A model generated the notes under the pieces. That model saw only the letters and a list, made by a program, of their open reading frames with translations, did no database searches and was not told where the DNA came from. The translations under genes and the position numbers were made by a program. A stretch of DNA of 64,000 nucleotides from an uncultured Lachnospiraceae bacterium (GTDB taxonomy: Bacteria; Bacillota; Clostridia; Lachnospirales; Lachnospiraceae). Shown here in pieces: positions 18,725-25,500 of the stretch. Position 1 is the first letter of the stretch; every line of letters begins with the position of its first letter. The stretch is from NCBI GenBank assembly GCA_900316625.1, contig ONDO01000007.1:24028-88027 (forward strand). Reading direction: 5' to 3'.

Positions 18725-18919
18725 ATGTATGAGAAGAGAGAAGTGCAGGGGGATTGTAATACCTGCAATAACTTCGTCTACGATGAGGAAGATGAAGAAT
18801 ATTACTGTGAGATGGAGATGGATGAGGACGATTACGTTCGTCTGGTGACCGGCCACTATAAGGCTTGTCCTTATTACCAGTCGAATGATGAGTACCGCAT
18901 CGTAAGACATCAGATGTAG
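18725..18919 (+). CDS. Acidic 64-residue protein with a four-cysteine motif
   Basis: A small acidic protein with Cys residues in a CNTCNNFVYDEEDEEYYCE segment (CxxC, then a third Cys) and a fourth in the KACPYY segment, suggesting a small metal-binding fold. I recall this as a Lachnospiraceae family labelled DUF6472. AGAGAGGTGAG precedes the ATG, and a strong terminator follows 8 nt after the stop. Function is unknown. Confidence 0.7.
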   Translation: MYEKREVQGDCNTCNNFVYDEEDEEYYCEMEMDEDDYVRLVTGHYKACPYYQSNDEYRIVRHQM

Positions 18920-18927
18920 GAAGATCA

Positions 18928-18957
18928 GGAGCACGACAGAGGTCGTGCTCCTTTTTC
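18928..18957 (+). terminator. Intrinsic terminator after the hisC unit
   Basis: GGAGCACGAC (18928-18937) pairs perfectly with GTCGTGCTCC (18942-18951) around AGAG, followed by TTTTT. Confidence 0.93.
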
Positions 18958-18988
18958 GTATAGAGGATAATATATCTCAAACTTCCTG

Positions 18989-19017
18989 TTGACAAGAAAT
19001 CAGAATGCTCATATAAT
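18989..19017 (+). promoter_or_regulatory. Consensus promoter of the cysK unit
   Basis: TTGACA (18989-18994), exactly 17 nt, TATAAT (19012-19017). Transcription should start near 19024, leaving a leader of about 250 nt before cysK. Confidence 0.9.
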
Positions 19018-19035
19018 CACTTCGTAAGGTAAAAC

Positions 19036-19050
19036 CTAGTAACTTACTAG
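19036..19050 (+). promoter_or_regulatory. Perfect palindrome just downstream of the cysK promoter
   Basis: CTAGTAA-C-TTACTAG is a perfect 15-nt palindrome at about +12 to +27, a usual place for a repressor site. The Rrf2-family regulator gene downstream of cysK is the natural candidate to bind it, by inference. Confidence 0.5.
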
Positions 19051-19078
19051 AGTTATAGGGAAATAAAACGGAGGGCAT

Positions 19079-19147
19079 ATGAAAACTGAAAAATACGTAT
19101 TCCGATGTTGCCTGGATTCTTACCCTTTCTTCCGAGCCTGTAAGTAA
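19079..19147 (+). CDS. 22-residue cysteine-containing leader peptide before cysK
   Basis: A short reading frame in the cysK leader begins with ATG at 19079 and stops with TAA at 19145. GGAGGG is 3 nt upstream, the same arrangement used by clpP in this window. It encodes two adjacent cysteines (TGT TGC, codons 10-11) and a third (TGT, codon 21), one codon before the final Lys. Three of 22 residues are Cys, directly in front of cysteine synthase. It looks like a sensor of charged tRNA-Cys. No intrinsic terminator lies between it and cysK, so any control would work through ribosome position, Rho or translation. Confidence 0.5.
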   Translation: MKTEKYVFRCCLDSYPFFRACK

Positions 19148-19271
19148 AGGAAAAAAACAGGAAAAAGATATTAGAATCAAATACGAAATAAGGCTTTGGA
19201 TAGAAACAAAGGATAGAGATGAAATAGAATTGTTTTAGACACAGTAGATGTCTTAGAAAAGGATAATCATC

Positions 19272-20207
19272 ATGGCAAAATATGTTAACAGCACAATCGA
19301 ACTCATTGGAAATACTCCCCTTTTAAAGGCGGATCGTTATGCAGCAGCTGCAGGCGCAAGCGATGCAAATATCTTCGCTAAGCTTGAACTCTTCAATCCC
19401 GCTGGTTCCGTTAAGGATCGTATCGCTCTGAACATGATTGCTGATGCAGAGGAGAAGGGAATTCTGAAGCCTGGTGCAACCATCATCGAGCCGACTTCCG
19501 GTAACACTGGTATCGGTATTGCAGCAGTAGCTGCTGTTAAGGGCTATCATGCAATCCTTACTCTTCCGGACACCATGTCTGTTGAACGTAGAAACCTCCT
19601 GAAGGCTTACGGTGCTGAACTTGTTCTTACCGAAGGCGCTAAGGGAATGAAGGGTGCGATTGCTAAGGCAGAAGAGCTGAAGGAGTCCATCCCCGGTTCT
19701 GTTATCTTAGGCCAGTTCGACAATAAGGCGAACGCAGAAGCTCATTTCAAGACCACTGGTCCTGAGATCTTCGAGCAGACCGAAGGTAAGGTTGATTACT
19801 TCATTGCTGGTGTAGGTACCGGCGGAACGATTACCGGTGTTGGTCAGTACTTGAAGTCTAAGAACCCTAATGTTAAGATTATCGCTGTTGAGCCTGCAAA
19901 CAGCCCCGTACTCTCAAAGGGAACCGCAGGACCTCATAAGATTCAGGGTATCGGTGCCGGATTCGTTCCTGCAGTTCTTGATACCAAGATCTATGATGAA
20001 GTGATTACCATTGAGAACGAAGATGCATTCGAAGAAGGCAGACGCTTCGGTCATACCGAAGGCGCGCTGGTTGGTATCTCTTCCGGAGCAGCTCTGAAGG
20101 CGGCTACCATTATCGCTGCAAGAGAAGAAGCAAAGGGTAAGAATATCGTTGCTCTGCTTCCGGATTCCGGAGATCGTTACCTCTCCACCGCACTCTTCGC
20201 TGAATAA
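19272..20207 (+). CDS. cysK: Cysteine synthase (O-acetylserine sulfhydrylase)
   Basis: 311 residues, fold-type II PLP enzyme making cysteine from O-acetylserine and sulfide. The PLP lysine is in NPAGSVKDRIALNMI, the substrate loop is PTSGNTGIG, and the phosphate-binding loop is GVGTGGTITG. Length and motifs are normal for CysK. It lies 53 nt before an Rrf2-family regulator, recalling the CymR-CysK partnership of Bacillus and Staphylococcus, in which CysK modulates the repressor. Its long leader holds a consensus promoter, a palindrome and a cysteine-rich mini-gene. Confidence 0.93.
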   Translation: MAKYVNSTIELIGNTPLLKADRYAAAAGASDANIFAKLELFNPAGSVKDRIALNMIADAEEKGILKPGATIIEPTSGNTGIGIAAVAAVKGYHAILTLPDTMSVERRNLLKAYGAELVLTEGAKGMKGAIAKAEELKESIPGSVILGQFDNKANAEAHFKTTGPEIFEQTEGKVDYFIAGVGTGGTITGVGQYLKSKNPNVKIIAVEPANSPVLSKGTAGPHKIQGIGAGFVPAVLDTKIYDEVITIENEDAFEEGRRFGHTEGALVGISSGAALKAATIIAAREEAKGKNIVALLPDSGDRYLSTALFAE

Positions 20208-20260
20208 TTCAGAGGCACAAACTCTCTGAATGGGAAGATTATTGAATCAGGAGTTAATTA

Positions 20261-20695
20261 ATGAGGATTTCGACCAAGGGCAGATATGCCATGCAACTGA
20301 TGCTGGATCTGGCACGCTATAATACCGGTGAGCCGATCAGCCTGAAGGATATCTCGAAGAGACAGGAGATCTCTGAGAAGTATCTGGAACAGATTATCTC
20401 TCTTCTTAATAAGGGCGGATTTGTTCGTTCCGTGCGTGGAGCTCAGGGAGGATATCTTCTGAACAGAGATCCGAAAGACTATAAGGTAGGAGAAATCCTT
20501 CGTATTACAGAGGGTGACCTGGCTCCGGTAGCCTGCCTGGATCAGAATTCCATGGAATGCGAGAAGAGAACCGGTTGTGCAACCGTTCGCCTCTGGCAGA
20601 TGATCGATGACGCTGTAAGCTCTGTTGTGGATAAGGTAACCCTACAGGACCTTCTCGACTGGAGTGCAGATGCAGCGGATACTTATGTAATATAA
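20261..20695 (+). CDS. Rrf2-family transcription regulator (IscR/CymR-like)
   Basis: 144 residues. An N-terminal winged helix, starting MRISTKGRYAMQLMLDLA and including SEKYLEQIISLLNKGGFVRS, is typical of Rrf2 proteins. A cysteine triad follows near residues 92-106 (C-x7-C-x5-C within ACLDQNSMECEKRTGCATV), close to the C-x5-C-x5-C that holds a [2Fe-2S] cluster in IscR. B. subtilis CymR lacks such a triad. It may thus sense iron-sulfur status while sitting with cysK like CymR. The next unit, metY, has its own leader. A terminator follows at 20727. Confidence 0.85.
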   Translation: MRISTKGRYAMQLMLDLARYNTGEPISLKDISKRQEISEKYLEQIISLLNKGGFVRSVRGAQGGYLLNRDPKDYKVGEILRITEGDLAPVACLDQNSMECEKRTGCATVRLWQMIDDAVSSVVDKVTLQDLLDWSADAADTYVI

Positions 20696-20726
20696 ATAGA
20701 ATAAAAGTATGCCAATGTTTTTTATG

Positions 20727-20753
20727 GCCCCATCCGCGCGGATGGGGCTTTTC
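20727..20753 (+). terminator. Intrinsic terminator after the Rrf2 gene
   Basis: GCCCCATCC (20727-20735) pairs with GGATGGGGC (20740-20748) around GCGC, followed by TTTTC. Confidence 0.9.
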
Positions 20754-20775
20754 TTATTGCTTTCATGCAAAATAT

Positions 20776-20802
20776 TTGGCTATAAACATGTCCTATAGCC
20801 AA
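20776..20802 (+). promoter_or_regulatory. Perfect 9-9-9 inverted repeat upstream of metY
   Basis: TTGGCTATA (20776-20784) and TATAGCCAA (20794-20802) are perfect inverted arms separated by 9 nt, 27 nt in all. This length and symmetry suit a dimeric repressor such as an Rrf2 protein. No consensus promoter is obvious; GATAAGATA about 50 nt further on may supply a -10. Confidence 0.5.
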
Positions 20803-20904
20803 GATTAGTTTTCAAGTATTAGTCAAGAACCGAATTTTCCGATAAGATATGTCTTGTAAACAAGAGATGCGAAAGATCTCAGGCAGAGGAAGAGGAGAAG
20901 AGAC

Positions 20905-20982
20905 ATGAGAGTAGTACACAGTGACAACCGAATCTTCTTGTTCGACATCATGTGTCGAATGTGCAGCAAGAGCCGAATGTGA
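20905..20982 (+). CDS. 25-residue Met/Cys leader peptide before metY
   Basis: A short frame from ATG 20905 to TGA 20980 with a purine-rich AGAGGAGAAGAGAC in front. Its second half reads IMCRMCSKSRM: codons 16-25 hold three Met and two Cys (TGT and TGC), just before the stop. The downstream gene makes homocysteine or methionine from sulfide. A 9-bp hairpin begins 8 nt after the stop. It resembles an attenuation peptide that reads Cys or Met supply. The coding call rests on codon content, ribosome site and position only. Confidence 0.45.
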   Translation: MRVVHSDNRIFLFDIMCRMCSKSRM

Positions 20983-20989
20983 GACCTTC

Positions 20990-21011
20990 CTTCCGGGAAG
21001 CCTCCCGGAAG
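20990..21011 (+). promoter_or_regulatory. Stable hairpin between leader peptide and metY
   Basis: CTTCCGGGA (20990-20998) pairs perfectly with TCCCGGAAG (21003-21011), loop AGCC. No T-run follows, so it is not a usual terminator. It starts 8 nt after the leader stop codon, where a ribosome stalled near the stop would cover or press on it. Confidence 0.6.
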
Positions 21012-21048
21012 AGAAGATAAGATATAGAAAAAGAAAGAGGAAAATATT

Positions 21049-22347
21049 ATGGCACATCTTAATGAAAGAGCACTCAAGTTTGAAACAATCGCAATCCACG
21101 CAGGACAGGAAGCACCGGATCCCGCAACTGACGCAAGAGCAGTTCCCATCCATCTCTCTTCCTCCTACGTATTCCGTAACAGCCAGCATGCAGCTGATCG
21201 TTTTGGTCTCCGCGATGCAGGTAATATCTACGGAAGACTTACCAATCCTACCCAGGGCGTATTCGAAACCAGAATGGCAGCTCTTGAGGGTGGTGTAGCA
21301 GCTCTGGCAGTTGGCTCCGGTGCAGCAGCAGTAACCTACGCAATCGAAGCACTTGCAAAGGCTGGCGATCACGTAGTATCAGCTAAGAACATCTACGGTG
21401 GTACCTACAACCTTCTGAAGCACACTCTTACCGAGTATGGCATCAGCACCACTTTCGTAGATCCTGACGATCTGGATGCAGTTCAGGCAGCATTCCGGCC
21501 CAACACCAAGCTCCTCTTCATTGAGACTCTTGGTAACCCCAACTCTGAAGTAGTTGATATCGAAGCCTTGGCAAACCTTGCTCATAAGAACGGTGTACCC
21601 CTGGTAATCGACAGCACCTTCGCAACTCCTTACCTGGTTCGTCCCATTGAGTATGGCGCAGATATCGTAGTTCATTCCGCAACCAAGTTCATCGGTGGTC
21701 ATGGTACCGCAATCGGTGGAGTGATTATAGATGGTGGCAAGTTCGACTATGCTTCTTCCGACAAGTATCCTTGGCTCACTGAACCCAACGCATCTTACCA
21801 TGGTGTTTCCTTCGCAAAGGATACTGCACCTGCAGTTGTAGCTACCTATATCCGTGCAATCCTTCTTCGTGATACCGGAGCAACCCTCAGCCCTGTACAT
21901 GCATTCGTATTCCTTCAGGGTCTTGAAACTCTCTCTCTTCGTGTTGAGAGACAGGTTGAGAACGCAGTGAAGGTTGCAAAGTTCCTGAAAGAGCAGCCCC
22001 AGGTTGAGTCCGTATCTCATCCCGCTGTATCCGATGACCCCAGGCAGCAGGAACTCTACAAGAAGTACTATCCCAACGATGGTGGCTCCATCTTCACCTT
22101 CAATATCAAGGGTGATGCTAAGACCGCACAGAAGTTCATCGATAACCTCGAGCTCTTCTCCCTCTTAGCTAATGTAGCAGATGTTAAGTCTCTGGCTATC
22201 CATCCCGCATCCACCACGCATTCCGAGGATAACGAGGAAGAGCTGAAGGAGCAGGGTATCGCTCAGAACACCATCCGCCTCTCCATCGGCGCTGAGAATG
22301 CAGACGATATCATCGAAGATCTGAAGACTGCATTTGAAAACCTTTAA
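21049..22347 (+). CDS. metY: O-acetylhomoserine sulfhydrylase / homocysteine synthase
   Basis: 432 residues, Cys/Met-metabolism PLP family. It makes homocysteine from O-acetylhomoserine and sulfide. Hallmarks are ETIAIHAGQ at the N-terminus, YGRLTNPTQGVFE, ETLGNPNSEVVDI, and the PLP lysine in HSATKFIGGHGTAIGG. The length (about 430) and the insertion before NVADVKSLAIHPASTTH fit MetY rather than MetB. Together with cysK and the Rrf2 gene it forms a sulfide-assimilation block. Its 350-nt upstream region contains an inverted repeat, a leader peptide and a hairpin. Confidence 0.9.
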   Translation: MAHLNERALKFETIAIHAGQEAPDPATDARAVPIHLSSSYVFRNSQHAADRFGLRDAGNIYGRLTNPTQGVFETRMAALEGGVAALAVGSGAAAVTYAIEALAKAGDHVVSAKNIYGGTYNLLKHTLTEYGISTTFVDPDDLDAVQAAFRPNTKLLFIETLGNPNSEVVDIEALANLAHKNGVPLVIDSTFATPYLVRPIEYGADIVVHSATKFIGGHGTAIGGVIIDGGKFDYASSDKYPWLTEPNASYHGVSFAKDTAPAVVATYIRAILLRDTGATLSPVHAFVFLQGLETLSLRVERQVENAVKVAKFLKEQPQVESVSHPAVSDDPRQQELYKKYYPNDGGSIFTFNIKGDAKTAQKFIDNLELFSLLANVADVKSLAIHPASTTHSEDNEEELKEQGIAQNTIRLSIGAENADDIIEDLKTAFENL

Positions 22348-22426
22348 TTAATACCTTCCGAAAATAGTCATTTGACCTGCTGAGAGGCAGAAAACTCCTT
22401 TAACCAAAACCAATACACAATAGTAG

Positions 22427-22469
22427 AGAGCTGTGAAGAGAAGCCTAGGCGAATCTTTGCAGCTCTTTT
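22427..22469 (+). terminator. Terminator after metY
   Basis: AGAGCTG (22427-22433) pairs with CAGCTCT (22460-22466) and the stem extends inward with G-U and A-T pairs for about 13 bp. Then comes TTTTCC. The loop contains the palindrome GCCTAGGC. The rest of the 276-nt gap holds no feature I can support beyond a TATAAT near 22558. Confidence 0.6.
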
Positions 22470-22623
22470 CCTGCTCAGCGCATCTTCCAGGAGCAGCCTC
22501 CCCGAGCATCCTCCCTTTGCCCTTTCGCGCATCGCAAGGACTCTTGACGCATCATATATAATGGTGAGTGCAGTACCTGACTTAGATTCATGAATATGCC
22601 TGGGTAGCGCGCGAAGAATAAGA

Positions 22624-24063
22624 ATGGAAGAGGAGACATATCCTTTGAACATGAACCTGATTACAAGCATAGAATCCCTCGAAAATGAAGAACGTCCCCA
22701 TCTTGTGGTGGACATCCGTTCCGCGGAAGACTTCCATAAGGAGACCTACCCTAAGGCCAGGAATCTTCACTTTGAAGAATTCCCTTCGGATCCTGCGGAG
22801 ATTATGAAGACTCTGACCTCTCTTGCAGAAGTCACCATCGACAATATGATGTTTGAGGAGGACAGACCCGCCCGCGTGCCAGTCTATCTTCTCTGCTATA
22901 CCGGAGAACAGTCAGAGCGCATCGCTGAGAATCTGCAGAAGTACCATATCGAAGCATATTCCATCGAAGGCGGCTGGCAGTCCTACCTGAGACTGGAGAT
23001 GAAGCGTCTCTTGGATGGGGTTGCACCCAAGGCAGAAGAGAAGCATGAGGAAAACTTCCCCACAGCAGACAAGGTCACAGCAGCCGATCCCACAGCAGAC
23101 GACCCCACAGCAGACAAGCTCACAGCAGCCGACCTCACAGAAGAAGAACTTGAAGGTCTTAGTCATAAGCAGAAGAAATACCTTCGCATGTCTTATGCAG
23201 AGAAGGTCGAGCAGTCCATCCGCAAGAAGTTCAAGAAGACCATCTGGCGCAGATTCACCAAGGCGATCAAGGAATATGACCTGATCCAGCCGGGAGATAA
23301 GATTGCGGTCTGTGTCTCCGGTGGCAAGGACTCCATGCTCCTGGCCAAGCTCTTCCAGGAACTGTCCCGCCATGGCATTCAGAACTTCGAAGTGGTCTAT
23401 CTGGTCATGAATCCAGGGTATAACGACATCAATGCAAAGACCATCGAGCAGAACGCAAAGAAGCTCAATATCCCGATCACCGTCTTCCATACCTCCATCT
23501 ACGATATCGTCGCAGGCGATGCAGGGTATGACGGATCCGGATCTCCTTGTTATCTCTGTGCCCGCATGCGTCGCGGCTGGCTCTATCACAAGGCACAGGA
23601 ACTCGGCTGTAATAAGATCGCACTCGGTCATCACTTCGATGATGTCATCGAGACGACCCTGATGGGCATGCTCTATTCCGGACAGATCCAGACCATGATG
23701 CCCAAGCTGAAGTCCACCAATTTCCCTGGCATGGAACTGATCCGTCCCATGTATTACATCCGTGAACAAGACATCATCCACTGGAGAGATTACAATGACC
23801 TGCACTTCATCAACTGTGCCTGCCGTCTGACCGAATCCTGCGCAAGCTGCGGTGGTACCGAGCAGGGCAGTAAGAGAGCAGAAGTGAAGCGCCTGATCGC
23901 TTTCCTCGAGAAGAGGGATGCCATGGTTGGCATCAATCTCTTCCGTTCCATGCAAAATGTGGCAATGCCCATGATCCTGGGATATAAGACCGCTGATGGC
24001 GTGCATCACAGCTTCCTCGACAACTACGACGATGCGAAAGCATCGAAGGAGGGGGAAGAGTAG
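22624..24063 (+). CDS. Rhodanese-TtcA fusion, probable tRNA thiolation enzyme
   Basis: 479 residues. Residues 25-130 form a rhodanese domain (VVDIRSAEDFHKETYPKARN) with an active-site loop YLLCYTGEQSERIAENL. A charged linker at about 145-170 repeats TAD/TAAD units. Residues 190-470 match TtcA: PP-loop CVSGGKDSMLLAKL, CxxC in SPCYLCARMRRG, GHHFDDVIETTLMGMLY, and a third Cys in INCAC. TtcA makes 2-thiocytidine at tRNA position 32 using an iron-sulfur cluster. A fused rhodanese would deliver persulfide sulfur directly. The start is uncertain: the ATG at 22624 has no good ribosome site, while TTG 22645 has GAGGAG 9 nt upstream. Confidence 0.8.
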   Translation: MEEETYPLNMNLITSIESLENEERPHLVVDIRSAEDFHKETYPKARNLHFEEFPSDPAEIMKTLTSLAEVTIDNMMFEEDRPARVPVYLLCYTGEQSERIAENLQKYHIEAYSIEGGWQSYLRLEMKRLLDGVAPKAEEKHEENFPTADKVTAADPTADDPTADKLTAADLTEEELEGLSHKQKKYLRMSYAEKVEQSIRKKFKKTIWRRFTKAIKEYDLIQPGDKIAVCVSGGKDSMLLAKLFQELSRHGIQNFEVVYLVMNPGYNDINAKTIEQNAKKLNIPITVFHTSIYDIVAGDAGYDGSGSPCYLCARMRRGWLYHKAQELGCNKIALGHHFDDVIETTLMGMLYSGQIQTMMPKLKSTNFPGMELIRPMYYIREQDIIHWRDYNDLHFINCACRLTESCASCGGTEQGSKRAEVKRLIAFLEKRDAMVGINLFRSMQNVAMPMILGYKTADGVHHSFLDNYDDAKASKEGEE

Positions 24064-24144
24064 GTCTCGCTTTACATTTCCCGAGGGGAGAAGTTGCGAA
24101 TAATAGAAAAGGCCGTTATAATCAAGGATTGGAGGGCTTATGCC

Positions 24145-24762
24145 ATGGAGATTGAGAGGAAATTCCTGATTCCGGTCCTGCCTGTGGACCTGGAAGAATA
24201 TCCACATTACGGCATCGAACAGGGTTACCTGTCGACATCACCGGTTCTGCGCATTCGTGCGACGACCAAGCCGGTTCTCCCTACGGGAAATGTAGAGCGA
24301 ACCCGTAAGATTGCAGCCAAGCTGCCGTCGGACGTGAGTGTGAACGAAGATACCTATACGGTTGTGTATAAGTCGGGTGGCCTGATGGCACACATCGAAG
24401 AGACCATGCCTCTTACCAGGGAATCCTATGCCCATCTGAAAACCAAGGCAGACGGCAAGGTGATCGAGAAGGTTCGTTATGTGATCCCCTTAGAGGATGG
24501 ATATCGCATGGATGCTGACCGAAGAAGGGACGCAGGACTCCCTGCCCAGGATCCCATTGATCCGCCGGCCAAGGACCTGAGGATCGAGCTTGACCTCTTC
24601 CGGAATGTCGAAGAAGCAGATGGAAGCCTGCTTCAGATGGCTGAGGTGGAGTTCCCGACGGAAGAAGCAGCACTGCGCTTCATCGCACCGGACTGGTTTG
24701 GAAGAGAAGTGACGAACGATACCCGTTATCATAACAATACGATGAGCGAGCAGCTCTCGTAA
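24145..24762 (+). CDS. CYTH-domain (triphosphate tunnel) protein
   Basis: 205 residues beginning MEIERKFLIP, the ExExK signature of CYTH proteins. Further charged strands (VLRIRATTKP, VVYKSG, EKVRYVIP, LRIELDLF, MAEVEFPTEEAA) build the tunnel that binds triphosphate and metal. Members act as inorganic triphosphatases, thiamine triphosphatases or class IV adenylate cyclases; I cannot choose among them. The ATG at 24145 sits 8 nt after GGAGGG and restores the normal family start, so earlier starts are rejected. It lies between ttcA-like and DJ-1 genes in the same direction. Confidence 0.82.
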   Translation: MEIERKFLIPVLPVDLEEYPHYGIEQGYLSTSPVLRIRATTKPVLPTGNVERTRKIAAKLPSDVSVNEDTYTVVYKSGGLMAHIEETMPLTRESYAHLKTKADGKVIEKVRYVIPLEDGYRMDADRRRDAGLPAQDPIDPPAKDLRIELDLFRNVEEADGSLLQMAEVEFPTEEAALRFIAPDWFGREVTNDTRYHNNTMSEQLS

Positions 24763-24794
24763 GACAAGATGCAGACAAGAGAAAGGATATACAT

Positions 24795-25364
24795 ATGGCA
24801 AAGACAGCAATCTGTATTGCAGACGGCGTTGAAGAGATCGAAGCACTTACCGTTGTAGATCTTATGCGTCGTGCAAAACTTGATATTGATATGATCTCCG
24901 TTCAGAACAGAGGTCGTGCAATGGGTTCCCACCGCATTCAGTTCGAGTGCGACTATTGCCTGAAGGACATCGATCTGAATTCTTACGATGCCATCGTTCT
25001 CCCCGGAGGTCTCAAGGGCACAGAGAATCTCATGAATAATGTGAAGATCATTGATACCATTCAGACCTTCTTCGAGAAGGGAAAGCTGGTAGCAGCTATC
25101 TGCGCAGCACCTACCGTTCTTGGCAAGGCTGGCATATTAAGAGATAAGAAGGCAACCTGCTATCCCGGGATGGAGAATGGACTTCTGTCAGCGAAGGTAA
25201 GCTATGATCCCGTAGTGATCGATGGCAATATCATCACCAGCCGAGGCATGGGTACGGTCAATGACTTCGCCCTCGAGATCATCAGGTATCTCGCAGATGA
25301 GAACACGGCCAAGGAGATCGCGGATCGGGTGGTCTACAGCCATTTCGAACCCAGCGAAAGCTAA
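24795..25364 (+). CDS. DJ-1/PfpI family protein
   Basis: 189 residues of the ThiJ/DJ-1/YajL type. The nucleophile elbow is in VAAICAAPTVL, and the partner Glu is in GVEEIEA. The pattern VLPGGLKGTENL and NIITSRGMGTVNDFALEI is normal for the family. These proteins act as protein or nucleotide deglycases, or as chaperones and redox sensors; the exact job is not shown. The ribosome site GAAAGGAT is 6 nt before the ATG. It ends before the tig promoter. Confidence 0.85.
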   Translation: MAKTAICIADGVEEIEALTVVDLMRRAKLDIDMISVQNRGRAMGSHRIQFECDYCLKDIDLNSYDAIVLPGGLKGTENLMNNVKIIDTIQTFFEKGKLVAAICAAPTVLGKAGILRDKKATCYPGMENGLLSAKVSYDPVVIDGNIITSRGMGTVNDFALEIIRYLADENTAKEIADRVVYSHFEPSES

Positions 25365-25399
25365 GGATAATTTAAGAGAACTTTCATAAATCTATGACA

Positions 25400-25428
25400 T
25401 TGATTTAGAAAATTCCCTATGTTATAAT
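25400..25428 (+). promoter_or_regulatory. Promoter of tig-clpP-clpX
   Basis: TTGATT (25400-25405), 17 nt, TATAAT (25423-25428), about 65 nt before tig. Confidence 0.8.
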
Positions 25429-25500
25429 TCATGAATGTGTGTATGGGGCCGGGTGTGTCCTATATGAAACCCCAAATCCAAGGAGGAAATCAGTAAAACA

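Noticed and set aside
19148-19271. Intrinsic attenuator terminator between the Cys leader and cysK
   Set aside because: The stretch is A-rich with only 5-bp stems and no T-run.
22368-22715. 115-codon - strand frame after metY
   Set aside because: It crosses the metY terminator and the start of the next gene and has no recognisable features.
22912-24207. 431-codon frame opposite the rhodanese-TtcA gene
   Set aside because: The sense protein has clear motifs; the antisense product is low-complexity and unlike known proteins.
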